This document shows positions 7,361 to 16,788 of a stretch of DNA of 64,000 bases, in pieces. The DNA lies in assembly GCF_900100715.1 (NCBI RefSeq), contig NZ_FNCA01000001.1, forward strand, positions 62,001 to 126,000, read 5' to 3'. The notes beneath the pieces are model-generated. The model ran no database searches, had not been told where the DNA came from, and saw only the letters and a program-made list of their open reading frames with translations. The stretch is from Methanolobus vulcani (lineage in GTDB: Archaea > Halobacteriota > Methanosarcinia > Methanosarcinales > Methanosarcinaceae). Each line of letters opens with the position of its first letter. The stretch's first letter is position 1. Made by a program: the position numbers and the translations under genes.

Positions 7361-7710
7361 GATCACCATCGCTGTACATTTCAGAGATAATTTGTGCCAT
7401 TGATTCCATCGAGGATTTTACTTCAGGTATGAACAAAGATGATTTTCTGGAAGATGAAAAAACAAAAAGTGCTGTTGTACGACAGTTTGAGATAATGGGA
7501 GAAGCCAGTAAAGCTTTACCAAAAAGCATTAAAGAACTTGCACCGGATATTCCCTGGAGTAATATTGCAGGAATGAGGGACCGACTTATACATGCTTATT
7601 TTGTTGTAGATTACAAACTTGTGTGGAAAACATTGGAAGAAGAATTGCCTGGACTTAGGGAAAGACTTGAAATGCTTCAGATGGATTCTATTAAAGATGA
7701 GGAACTCTGA
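7357..7710 (+). CDS. hepT: HepT toxin (HEPN domain)
   Basis: 117 aa, all-helical HEPN/DUF86 protein. The RNase motif R-X4-H-X-Y is GMRDRLIHAYF (about residues 73-83), where the tyrosine is the AMPylation target of MntA. ATGA overlap with mntA indicates coupled translation. The homologue at 23667 shares FTSGM/FTSGI, the GEAS/GEAA helix and the HEPN motif. Intact. Confidence 0.9.
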   Translation: MRSPSLYISEIICAIDSIEDFTSGMNKDDFLEDEKTKSAVVRQFEIMGEASKALPKSIKELAPDIPWSNIAGMRDRLIHAYFVVDYKLVWKTLEEELPGLRERLEMLQMDSIKDEEL

Positions 7711-7884
7711 AGAACAAACAGTATCCCGAGGAATAAAGTTTTGTTGTTAGAACTTGACCTCATATCTGGCTTTTTCAAGAACTGCATGAATGTATTCAAT
7801 AAGCATCATTCACACCTGTATATCTAGATCTGGAATGTACTATTTGTGTATAAATCATCATGGTTTTATCTCTAATTTTGATCC

Positions 7885-7912
7885 TATGCTATGAATGCGC
7901 CGTCTACGGCAG
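7885..7912 (+). repeat. Degenerate GC hairpin repeat, copy e, in the gene-free stretch 7711-8160
   Basis: ATGCTATGAATGCGCCGTCTACGGCAGA (positions 7885-7912) is a diverged member of the hairpin family. The rest of the 450-bp stretch is AT-rich with no convincing gene. It marks the boundary between the TA island and the glycan cluster. Confidence 0.5.
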
Positions 7913-8160
7913 AGCTGTTGATTCATCAATCAGATTCATCAACTTTCTGCCATTCCAGATTCCCCGCAACATTCCTCTCCAAGAGACAATTCGCTAATCC
8001 TATTGTAGTTATTATATCTGCCATATTTATAAATCTACCCAAATTTTCAGATATTTAATTCACAAAACTTAAATATGTATAGTGAATTTAATGTACCCAG
8101 CGGCATACAAATATACAGGCATCCTTTGCCTGACAAAAAACGCCCGGGTGTTTGGAAAAA

Positions 8161-8355
8161 ATGGTGGCATATAATACATTATCTAATCTTAATGTCCTGA
8201 TTACGGGTGGTGCTGGTTTCATCGGAGGTCATGTGGTTGACAAACTCATCGAAATAGGAAACACTGTTACGATTTTTGATAATATGAGTTCCAGAAGAAT
8301 GGAATTCATCGAACACCACAAGAATAATCCTAATAAAGAGATGAAGATGTGGTAA
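8161..8355 (+). pseudogene. Truncated NDP-sugar epimerase/dehydratase (N-terminal Rossmann part only)
   Basis: 64 codons from the ATG at 8161; a TTG at 8152 is also possible. NVLITGGAGFIGGHVVDKL is the glycine-rich NAD-binding start of short-chain epimerases and is followed by VTIFDNMSS. The frame ends at 8355, so the catalytic YxxxK half (about 250 residues) is absent and does not continue in other frames before the flippase gene. It is probably a recombination scar at the edge of the glycan cluster. Confidence 0.8.
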
Positions 8356-8424
8356 ATTTTGTCAGATAGCAACCTGTTTTTCAAATTAATAAATTCAACC
8401 TACGAAGCAGTTTGCCGTGAAAAA

Positions 8425-9648
8425 ATGAGCAAAAATGTTGAATTTTTTTTTCAGAATCTCACATATGTTGCCATTGGTACAATAATTGGTAATATATGTC
8501 TCTTTGCGTTCAATGCACTCGGTGGACGATATTTAGGACCAGCAGAATATGGAAAATTTACTCTTATCAATTCTGTTGCAACATTTCTCTATATTCCAAT
8601 GCTTTTTGGAATGAGTTCAGCAATTGTAAAATACAATTCTGAAACTAATGAATATCATAAACAAAAATCAATCATTTCTACTACATATATATTGATTCTA
8701 GTTGCTACTATATTTTCAACACTCTTTTATATAGGATTTTCATCTAAAATTGCAGATATACTTTCAATACATCTAAATATGTTTTATTTTTCAATTTTGT
8801 TTGCCCTTATAACTGCACTTCATACATTAACAACAAATACTCTTCGTAGCCTACACCGCATGAAAATATTTTCTATTTTAAAATTAATATATGGATTTGC
8901 ACTACTTTTTTCGTTTATAATATTTATTAGAATAGAGGGACTTTCATATAAATCCATGCTATTTCCAATGTACATTTCTGCCATTATAATTAGTGTCTAT
9001 ATTTTGGTAACAAATATTCGGAAATACTTAGCGCTGACATTTGATTCTCATTGGGCAAAGACTTTAATAATATATAGCAGCTATAATATATTTAATAGTG
9101 TGTCATTTATGCTTTATTCCAATATAGACAAAATATTAATAAACAAATATATGTTTGTTGAAAATGTTGGAGTGTATTATGCTTACAACATTTCTTCAAT
9201 AAGTATAATGAATGTGTTATCAGGAATAATAATTAATGTTTTGTTCCCAACAATATGCAAATATGAAGATAAGAAGAACATCACAAACAAAATAAATAAA
9301 TTCATGCCTTTATCTTTATTAGTAGGGTTTGTAACAATTATATGCACGCAGTATATTATTCTAAACATATATGGCAAACAATATCCTATAAATTTTCAAT
9401 TGATGTTACTTTTTACAATAGTTTCTTTACTTTTCTTTTGTTATAACACATATATGTGGATTTTTAACTCATTAGGTATAGCTGGTGTTAAAATTACAAT
9501 GTATGGAAGCGTAGTAATTGCAATAATTGACATCATCCTCAATATTTATCTAATTCCAAGATATGGATTATTTGGTGCAATTGGATCTACAGCACTAGCT
9601 TACTGTGCAGGTCTTTTTGTAATTTACAATCACAAAAACATGATATAA
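8425..9648 (+). CDS. Wzx-type polysaccharide flippase
   Basis: About 407 aa with around 12 predicted membrane segments, MATE/MVF-like polysaccharide exporter fold. The start VEFFFQNLTYVAIGTIIGN and GGRYLGPAEYGKFTLI match the first two helices of O-antigen flippases. Such proteins move lipid-linked oligosaccharide across the membrane. The ATG at 8425 is chosen; a TTG at 8359 would add 22 residues and cannot be excluded. The gene is very AT-rich compared with the 24-37 kb region, suggesting transfer. It is the only plus-strand gene in this cluster and converges with the DUF2206 gene. Confidence 0.88.
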   Translation: MSKNVEFFFQNLTYVAIGTIIGNICLFAFNALGGRYLGPAEYGKFTLINSVATFLYIPMLFGMSSAIVKYNSETNEYHKQKSIISTTYILILVATIFSTLFYIGFSSKIADILSIHLNMFYFSILFALITALHTLTTNTLRSLHRMKIFSILKLIYGFALLFSFIIFIRIEGLSYKSMLFPMYISAIIISVYILVTNIRKYLALTFDSHWAKTLIIYSSYNIFNSVSFMLYSNIDKILINKYMFVENVGVYYAYNISSISIMNVLSGIIINVLFPTICKYEDKKNITNKINKFMPLSLLVGFVTIICTQYIILNIYGKQYPINFQLMLLFTIVSLLFFCYNTYMWIFNSLGIAGVKITMYGSVVIAIIDIILNIYLIPRYGLFGAIGSTALAYCAGLFVIYNHKNMI

Positions 9649-9738
9649 ATATTAATATATAAGAGTGCTAATTAAAGACAACAATCGAATAATTAGCTAA
9701 TAAATAAAAGTGTTTATAAGTTACATTCACATAAAAAA

Positions 9739-11898
9739 CTAAAATTGTATTTTAACCAGCGTTCCTCCATTATTATAAATATTACTAGTTCCACTTAAAA
9801 TAGCATCATATTGAGAAATGTTTACGACTTCTGTATGAACTCGATATAGTGAAGAAGGATAAACTATGTTGTTAATAACATTCGACCATCTTAAATAAAT
9901 ATATTCATTCTTTTGTGAAACATTATATTCAAAGAAATTCTCATTCATAGGAACATCATACTTATTTTTAGAAGTATACCCCAATAATACTCTTTGATAA
10001 CCAGGAAAATCACTGTTTATAGTAATATTAGTAGGATTGTACAAAGCTAACCAACTTGCCCCATAAACTTCTTGCTCATATATATAAACACTATCTCTTG
10101 AAGGCCCATTTATATTTAAATCTTCAGAGTAAGGAACTCCAAATATATTAAATATAAATGTAGTGGCACAAATATTTTGCATAACCAAGACGATTGCTAC
10201 AAAAATTATTGCATGCTCTTTTTTTATTTTGTGTCTGGTGATTGATCCAATTTTAAAAATATTTTGGAAAAAAATTTCACCCCCAATAACAAAGCAAGGG
10301 GCCAAAAAAATGAGGGTTTGTAAATAGAGCCTAGTAATACCATAGCCTGAGGAAACAAATGGCAAGATTATCATTGAAAACATTAAAACCAAACCAACGG
10401 CACTCATTGCAAGATATTCTATTTCAAAGGTTGTATTTTTATAATTTTTGAAGAGACTGACGCTTCCAAGACTGATAAAAAGAAGGGTTATAGTTCGAAC
10501 CCAAAAAAACAATTTATAAGGGATTTGTGTAGACATGCCTATACCAACGGCCCTTAAAGCCGTAGCATCCCTAGATTCCATTAAAAATGCATTAGCCAAC
10601 TCTAAATAGCTTTTGTAGAAGAATCTTGTCAAATCATTAAATGGTTCTCTTGTTATTAGGCTATACCATAGAAATATAAACACAAAAAATAGTATAATGA
10701 GGTTAAAACTTATATTTGGTTTTACATCACATTTTTTGTCAAAATACTTAAAAATGTACAATAAAATCCAACTTCCAAGCAAAAATATATAAAAAACATA
10801 TGCAGTAGAATAGTGAGACAAAATTACTGAAGCCGAAAAAACAATAAATAATACTTTTTTATTAAATACACTAATATCAATATCAAATAGTACTACAACA
10901 GATAAAATAAAAAACAAAAAAGCAATTTCTTGTCGTGCATGCTCAAACATTTCAAAAATAAAAGTACCTTGTGATATAAAAAATAGAACAGCTATAAAAC
11001 TATACTGATTATTCATGTATTTCTGAAATAATATATACAATCCAATTGGAACAAAAGAAAATATCAGAGGATAAATTATTTTATATATATATTGTTCGTT
11101 GATACCTGTAAATTGTTGATAAAGTACCGGCAGTATAGTGACACTCAACAAGGAATTTAATTCGTTACTATTTGTTGTTTGCAGATTCCAATATAACTTA
11201 TTCAATGTCAGTTTAAATATATAATATTCTTTATGAATATCACTACCTTTTATGTAATAACTTGATAGACTGTGCATAAAAAGCAAGCTTAATCCAATCA
11301 TCCAAATAGCAATAAGATAAGTAGAATTTGGTACTCTGCCCCCAAAATATATTATACACAGAGAGTAAATAGGAATCAACACTAACAAAATAAATAACAA
11401 ACAATTATTTCCTTCCGTATTCATCAAATATGACCCAAATATAGCCAAAAATGGGAATATAATAGGAAAAATTGCAGGCGATATTGAGTTATTCTTGGAG
11501 TTAAATTTGAAATTTAATGAATTACTTCTCAAATGAAAAGCATAATTTTTTTTATTTCGTATCCAAGAAAGTAAAAATAACACGAGCATAAAAACATCTA
11601 TAACTAATAAACTATTGTTAACTGATAATGGGCATGCAATGACGGGATATAAACTATTTATAGCCAATCCTGATAAAAATAGAAAAGAAATGCTCAAACC
11701 AACAGAATACATAAAAAACTTAGATGCTGTAGTTTCATTAAGTTTTAAAATATAAAGAATCAAACAACCAGGAATCGTAGTGAAATAAAGAAAACCTAAA
11801 ATCGGTCTGAAGATGGGTATATTTAAAATTATCGAAATATTAGTTATGAGAGTAAATACTAAAAAAAAGAGAACAGTATTACTTTTTGTATTATTCAT
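9739..11898 (-). CDS. DUF2206-type multi-pass membrane protein
   Basis: About 719 aa with at least 14 hydrophobic segments. The N-terminal signature IFRPILGFLYFTTIPGCLIL followed by a short loop and KFFMYSVGLSISFL matches the methanogen DUF2206 family. The C-terminal ~170 residues are soluble and likely extracytoplasmic (GASWLALYNPTNITINSD). The overall layout resembles GT-C glycosyltransferases or polymerases, but no catalytic motif can be assigned with confidence. The ATG at 11898 is preferred over 11916 because GGGG lies about ten bases upstream. It is separated by 20 bp from the glycosyltransferase gene upstream. Confidence 0.8.
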   Translation of the reverse strand: MNNTKSNTVLFFLVFTLITNISIILNIPIFRPILGFLYFTTIPGCLILYILKLNETTASKFFMYSVGLSISFLFLSGLAINSLYPVIACPLSVNNSLLVIDVFMLVLFLLSWIRNKKNYAFHLRSNSLNFKFNSKNNSISPAIFPIIFPFLAIFGSYLMNTEGNNCLLFILLVLIPIYSLCIIYFGGRVPNSTYLIAIWMIGLSLLFMHSLSSYYIKGSDIHKEYYIFKLTLNKLYWNLQTTNSNELNSLLSVTILPVLYQQFTGINEQYIYKIIYPLIFSFVPIGLYILFQKYMNNQYSFIAVLFFISQGTFIFEMFEHARQEIAFLFFILSVVVLFDIDISVFNKKVLFIVFSASVILSHYSTAYVFYIFLLGSWILLYIFKYFDKKCDVKPNISFNLIILFFVFIFLWYSLITREPFNDLTRFFYKSYLELANAFLMESRDATALRAVGIGMSTQIPYKLFFWVRTITLLFISLGSVSLFKNYKNTTFEIEYLAMSAVGLVLMFSMIILPFVSSGYGITRLYLQTLIFLAPCFVIGGEIFFQNIFKIGSITRHKIKKEHAIIFVAIVLVMQNICATTFIFNIFGVPYSEDLNINGPSRDSVYIYEQEVYGASWLALYNPTNITINSDFPGYQRVLLGYTSKNKYDVPMNENFFEYNVSQKNEYIYLRWSNVINNIVYPSSLYRVHTEVVNISQYDAILSGTSNIYNNGGTLVKIQF

Positions 11899-11918
11899 AA
11901 CATATCCCCATATCACAT

Positions 11919-13169
11919 TTATTTAACTATTATATTTTTATTTGCTACGTTTTTAAAAATAAGTTCAAAGTTATCGATGTGCTGATCTAATTCATATTTC
12001 TTGGCAGATTCCAAAGCATTTTCACTAAACTCATACAAGATAGAAGGATTTGCTATCAAATACTCAATTTTATCCTGCAAATCAATGGCACTTGTAGGTT
12101 CGTATAATAGTCCGTTGTATCCATCAATAATTATACTAGGGATACCACCAATTGAACTTCCAATGACTGGAACCTTATATTTAAAGCTTTCAATAATAAC
12201 TAGCCCAAAAGGTTCATACCAAATTGAAGGGACAATAGACAAATTTGCATGTTTATAAAAAGGAATCAAATCATTTGAATTTTTAAATCCATGAAAAATA
12301 ATTCTTTTATCATTACCTGCAATGTTTTTCAGTTCATTTTCGTACGTACCTTTTCCAATTATGTCCAATTTAATGTTCTCATACTTTATTTGTTTAAAAG
12401 CTTCCAATAATACTTGAACACCTTTATGCTTATTCAAGCCACCGACATATAAAATATTGATACTACTTGTATCTTTTTCTAAAAATTTGTGAGTATTAAT
12501 ATTCAATTCAACTGCATTTGGCACAACAATCTTGGGTGTTTTTTCAAAAAGCCTATTTGAATTCAACTTATCAAGTACGAACTGTGATGCTGCAGTAACC
12601 AAATCCGGCTTATTATCCACAAAATATTTTTGGATTTTAGAATAACATTTGCATAATATAGGCGGATTATGGCAAATACTCATTGATTTTTTTAATAGAC
12701 TTGATTTTGGACATATTAACGAGTAATCCCTTGCTGTAAAAATAAATGGTACTTTTTGCTTTTTAATAGCACTGAATAGAGAAAGAGATAAACCGCGGAA
12801 ATTATTCACATGTACTATATCTGGGTGTTCACACTTTAGTATTTTAGATATTATATAATATGAAGAAGGGTTCCATAAATCTATCACGTAATAAAATGGC
12901 TTTACAAAAAATGGCTGTTTTGCTGAAGTATACATTGGATAAAGGTTAAATGGAAATAATCGATATATTTTGATACCATCAATAACCTCTACATATGTTT
13001 TTCTTGTAGGACTTGTCGTAATAACAAAAACATCATGACCTTTTTTAGACAGGCCTTCTGCAAGATTCCTTACACTATTTTCAGTTCCACCAAAAATAAA
13101 AGGCTTATATAAGTTTGTTATAAAACAAATTTTCAAATACACCACTTCACTGCACTCTAAATCAGACAT
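11919..13169 (-). CDS. GT4-family glycosyltransferase
   Basis: 416 aa GT-B fold. The N-terminal domain begins ICFITNLYKPFIFGGTENS with the glycine-rich loop. The C-terminal donor domain holds ILYVGGLNKHKGVQVLLEA and the E-X7-E motif in YEPFGLVIIESFKYKVPVIG. It transfers a sugar from a nucleotide donor to a growing glycan at the cytoplasmic face. It overlaps the preceding glycosyltransferase gene by 8 nt. A start about 11 codons further in (TTG before KICFITN) is possible. Confidence 0.9.
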   Translation of the reverse strand: MSDLECSEVVYLKICFITNLYKPFIFGGTENSVRNLAEGLSKKGHDVFVITTSPTRKTYVEVIDGIKIYRLFPFNLYPMYTSAKQPFFVKPFYYVIDLWNPSSYYIISKILKCEHPDIVHVNNFRGLSLSLFSAIKKQKVPFIFTARDYSLICPKSSLLKKSMSICHNPPILCKCYSKIQKYFVDNKPDLVTAASQFVLDKLNSNRLFEKTPKIVVPNAVELNINTHKFLEKDTSSINILYVGGLNKHKGVQVLLEAFKQIKYENIKLDIIGKGTYENELKNIAGNDKRIIFHGFKNSNDLIPFYKHANLSIVPSIWYEPFGLVIIESFKYKVPVIGSSIGGIPSIIIDGYNGLLYEPTSAIDLQDKIEYLIANPSILYEFSENALESAKKYELDQHIDNFELIFKNVANKNIIVK

Positions 13170-14343
13170 ATTGCAAATAAATCTGTTCTGTTTGCTCAGC
13201 TACGCGCTCCCAGGAAAATTTGGAAGCATCTTTCTTCGATTTTTCACCCATTTTTAATCGTACATCTTCATCTTGTAAAAGGAAAAGAATCTTATTTCCG
13301 AGATCTATGTAATCACCTGTTTTTGTGAAATATCCATTTTCTCCTTCCTGTACAATTGATTTAAAAACTACTAAATTACTTGTAATAAGAGGAAGTCCAC
13401 AAGCAGATGCCTCTAAAAGTACAATACCAAATCCTTCTGAAATAGAGGGGAGAACAAAAATATCTGATGAATGATAATACATATATTTAACGTCATCATC
13501 TACAAAGCCTGTAAAAGTGATATACCGTTCTAATTTCAGTTCTTTTGCCATTGATTTAAGTTCTTTGATATAATTACCACTACCAACAAAAACCAGATGA
13601 CAATCTTGATAATTATTCACTATTAGTGACATAGCCTCAATTAACACATTTGGAGCTTTTCTGGGTGTTAAACTTCCTACAAACAAAATTATTTTTTTAT
13701 CCAATGGTAAACCAAGTTTTTTACGGCATTCATGCTTACCTAAATCAATATGAAAGTCTTCAAAATCAATTCCATTTGGAACCGCACATACTTTCTTACG
13801 AATCTTACTTAAATGCATAGAATGATTAATATAATATTGTGATGGAGTCAGAACTATGTTCGATGCGGAAAGTAATATGTCAGCAATAAACCCATCGAAT
13901 AAAGCAACTCCAACTTTTCTAAATAAACTACCAAATCCTTTAACCCAATCTTCATGATAAGTGGTAATTAATGGCTTCTTTTTCTTCTTTGCATAAAAGT
14001 AAGCCGTTAAAGGTGCAGGTAGATTTCCGAGTTGAGAATGGACAATATCCAAATCAATGTTTGAGAATAAAGGTTTGAAAATTAAACCACTAGAAATCGG
14101 AGATTGGCCTATTTTAAAATTATTTTTATAGCGGTATATCGTGATGTTTCCATATTTTTCAATTGAATCCTTGGCATTGTTCATTGACGATGTAAAAATA
14201 TACACATCATGGCCTCTCTTGCCCATTTGAAGTGCTAAATTATATGTCACATTCTCTACCCCCCCACCTATATAAGATCCAGTAGACTCTCTTGTAGAAG
14301 GATTTTTACATGGAAATGCTGTTGTGAAATACCCAATTTTCAT
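13162..14343 (-). CDS. GT4-family glycosyltransferase
   Basis: 393 aa from an ATG with GGTGA at good spacing. An upstream in-frame ATG (14391) is less likely. The start is KIGYFTTAFPCKN and a GGGVENVTYNLA loop. The donor domain has ILFVGSLTPRKAPNVLIEA and SISEGFGIVLLEASACGLPL with the E-X7-E pair. It belongs to the same minus-strand unit as the glycosyltransferase at 11919. Acceptor and donor sugars cannot be read from the sequence. Confidence 0.9.
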   Translation of the reverse strand: MKIGYFTTAFPCKNPSTRESTGSYIGGGVENVTYNLALQMGKRGHDVYIFTSSMNNAKDSIEKYGNITIYRYKNNFKIGQSPISSGLIFKPLFSNIDLDIVHSQLGNLPAPLTAYFYAKKKKKPLITTYHEDWVKGFGSLFRKVGVALFDGFIADILLSASNIVLTPSQYYINHSMHLSKIRKKVCAVPNGIDFEDFHIDLGKHECRKKLGLPLDKKIILFVGSLTPRKAPNVLIEAMSLIVNNYQDCHLVFVGSGNYIKELKSMAKELKLERYITFTGFVDDDVKYMYYHSSDIFVLPSISEGFGIVLLEASACGLPLITSNLVVFKSIVQEGENGYFTKTGDYIDLGNKILFLLQDEDVRLKMGEKSKKDASKFSWERVAEQTEQIYLQYV

Positions 14344-14553
14344 CAAGTCACCATTAGTTGTGTATATATGTACATAATAAATTACTAGCAATTTGAGTTA
14401 ATTTTTGATTTTCTAAGCAAATATCGGATAGTAGGGGGAGCAAATCGTCCTTTTGATTCCTTTTTTTTCAATCCATTTATTACACATGCAACACTTACAA
14501 TTCATGATATATAAGAATAATATTCTGCTGCGTTAGCTAAATTTTCATGAGAT

Positions 14554-15837
14554 TTACCATTCTATTTTGACATTTGAAATTGCAGATCTAACTTTTCCAG
14601 ATTTGTCTTTTGGAATCTCATCTACAGTTTCGACTTCCACAATTACTTCATTTCCCATAATAGTACGAACTTTACTAACAATTTGATTTGGAGTGTATTG
14701 AGAAAACATGTCGTTTTTAACAACTTGTATTTTAATTTTATCTTTTCTTTCTTGAATTGCTTTTAGTTGAGAAATACCACTAATTTGCCGTATAATCAAT
14801 GTCCATATAATAGGAGAAAATATTCTACCATCTGATGTTTGCATAAAAGAGTCACTTCTGCCTTCAACTAGTTTCATCAGAGGCAATCCTCTTCCACATG
14901 AACAGGATTCATCACTTGGTATACCAATATCACCTATTCTATACCTAATTAAAGGCATAGCATAATTATAGAGACCGGTGTAAACAATTTCACCCCTCTC
15001 ACCTGGTGAAACACTTTCTCCATTTTCTACAAATTCCATAATAACAGAATCTGCATCAATATGATAACCCATATGCTCCCTGCACTCCCAAGCAGTTCGA
15101 TTTAGTTCAACACAACCGAAATGATCAACCATTTCTAAATCAAAAACTGAATTTATGTATTTTCTTGTTTGTGAATCTAAAAGCTCAGATGTTCCAAATA
15201 TCATTTTAGGATTGACATTTTCCATTTCTTTATTATCAATTTCCTCTGCTATTAATTTAATCGAAGATGTATATCCACCAAGCACTTCGGGATTCAGTGT
15301 TCCTAACATCTCAATTTGTTTACTTACTGGATCAAATGCTGATATTTGAGTTGCATTAAAAATTCTCAATTTTTGAAACCAACGAGGTTTTTGATAGTGA
15401 TGAGGATCACCAAAAACAGCCCACTTACTTCTCAATCTTAAGCCATTCTCTATATGAGAACGTAAATTAATAGCTTTGCTAAAATCATCTGCTGCTTCAT
15501 CATACACAACTTTTAATGGTATTCCAGTAGAACCACTTGTTTCAGTAACAAAACACTTTCTTAAATCAAGACCTTGTACTAATCTTGATTCAAGTTTTTG
15601 TTGTCTTAATTCCTCTTTTGTTGTAAAAGGAATCTTATTCAAATCATTTAGTGTTTTTATATCATTTGGATGAATACCTGCAGATTTGAACTTTTCACGA
15701 TAAAAAATCGTGTTATTATAAGCATGTTTTACCATATGCCTAAGTTTTTTTATCTGCAATCCTTCTAATTCCGATGGTTTAAGCCATTGATTTTTACGTG
15801 CTTGATGAAGAAGCCTTAATTTATTAAATGAACTCAT
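14554..15837 (-). CDS. CapK-like adenylate-forming enzyme (phenylacetate-CoA ligase family)
   Basis: 427 aa. The AMP-binding signature is ETSGSTGIPLKVVYD (about residue 103). Later motifs are FGTSELLDSQTRKYI, GEIVYTGLYNYAMPLIRYRIGD and the C-terminal DKSGKVRSAIS lysine. CapK-type members are common in capsule and surface-glycan clusters, where their substrate is mostly unknown. A GAGGT site precedes the ATG. The 210 bp upstream of the next gene (14344-14553) carries only a 30-codon Cys-rich frame that I do not trust. It is transcribed with the epimerase at 15847. Confidence 0.85.
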   Translation of the reverse strand: MSSFNKLRLLHQARKNQWLKPSELEGLQIKKLRHMVKHAYNNTIFYREKFKSAGIHPNDIKTLNDLNKIPFTTKEELRQQKLESRLVQGLDLRKCFVTETSGSTGIPLKVVYDEAADDFSKAINLRSHIENGLRLRSKWAVFGDPHHYQKPRWFQKLRIFNATQISAFDPVSKQIEMLGTLNPEVLGGYTSSIKLIAEEIDNKEMENVNPKMIFGTSELLDSQTRKYINSVFDLEMVDHFGCVELNRTAWECREHMGYHIDADSVIMEFVENGESVSPGERGEIVYTGLYNYAMPLIRYRIGDIGIPSDESCSCGRGLPLMKLVEGRSDSFMQTSDGRIFSPIIWTLIIRQISGISQLKAIQERKDKIKIQVVKNDMFSQYTPNQIVSKVRTIMGNEVIVEVETVDEIPKDKSGKVRSAISNVKIEW

Positions 15838-15846
15838 GAAATTACC

Positions 15847-16788
15847 TCAACTATTGAAATAATCCACATATTTTTTAAGACCATCTAAAATTACTGTTTT
15901 TGGCTCAAACCCAATCAGTTCACAAGCTAGCTTCACATCAGAATGTGTGTCTTTAGCATCTCCTTTTTGAGATTCAACATATTTAACATCAGATCTTGAA
16001 CCTGTAATAGATTTCAAATTATAAATTAAATCATTTAGAGTAATCTGATTTCCATGACCTATATTTAGAACCTTACCATTTGTGATTTTATTACTAAGTA
16101 AGGCTACATTTCCTTCAACCACATCTTCAATATAAGTAAAATCCCTTGTCTGCTCCCCATCTCCAAATACAGTTATAGGCTCATTTGCAAGCATCTTTCT
16201 TGTAAAAATAGAAATTGCAAGATCAGGTCGCATCCTAGGACCATAAACTGTAAAATAACGTAACGAAGTTGTAGGTAATCCATAAACCTCGTAGAATACT
16301 CTACAATACTGTTCAGCAGCAAGCTTACTGACACCATAAGGTGAAACAGGCTGAGTTGGATGTTCCTCATCAAAAGGAAGATATTTTACCTTACCATAAA
16401 CAGAGGAAGATGATGCATTAATCACCTTTTTTACATCTGATTCAAGAGCTGCTTTCAGCACATTTAATGTGCCTACTACATTGACATTATTTGGCTTGAA
16501 AGGATCTTCTACAGATATTCTTACTCCTGCCTGAGCTGCTTCATGATACACATAATCTACCGTATCATCAATAATTTTTTTCATTGTAGCTAAATCAGTC
16601 ACATCAGCGTTGATGAACTGAGCATTTCCACTGTTTAAGACAATATCAATATTCTTTTTCTTGATATCCACAGAATAATATGGATCCAGATTGTCAACAA
16701 TAACGACTTCATGGCCATCTTTGGCAAAACTCTCTGCAATATGAGATCCTATGAATCCCGCTCCACCAGTAACTACTATCTTTGAAAT
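15847..16788 (-). CDS. NAD-dependent nucleotide-sugar 4-epimerase with apparent ATT start
   Basis: About 313 aa, extended SDR fold. KIVVTGGAGFIGSHIAESF is the NAD-binding loop. The active site has SSSVYG and the YxxxK motif in SPYGVSKLAAEQYC, and YFTVYGPRMRPD follows. It resembles UDP-glucuronate or UDP-GlcNAc 4-epimerases. The NAD-binding loop lies upstream of the first ATG (16671). No ATG, GTG or TTG exists in frame between the stop at 16803 and that loop. An ATT at 16788 has GAGGAG eight bases upstream and overlaps the stop of the preceding glycosyltransferase, so ATT is proposed as the start. Confidence 0.85.
   Translation of the reverse strand: MSKIVVTGGAGFIGSHIAESFAKDGHEVVIVDNLDPYYSVDIKKKNIDIVLNSGNAQFINADVTDLATMKKIIDDTVDYVYHEAAQAGVRISVEDPFKPNNVNVVGTLNVLKAALESDVKKVINASSSSVYGKVKYLPFDEEHPTQPVSPYGVSKLAAEQYCRVFYEVYGLPTTSLRYFTVYGPRMRPDLAISIFTRKMLANEPITVFGDGEQTRDFTYIEDVVEGNVALLSNKITNGKVLNIGHGNQITLNDLIYNLKSITGSRSDVKYVESQKGDAKDTHSDVKLACELIGFEPKTVILDGLKKYVDYFNS

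Noticed and set aside
14413-14505. 30-codon minus-strand frame starting MNCKCCMCNKW, Cys-rich
   Set aside because: No ribosome site, ends abruptly, AT-rich intergenic DNA; no recognised family.
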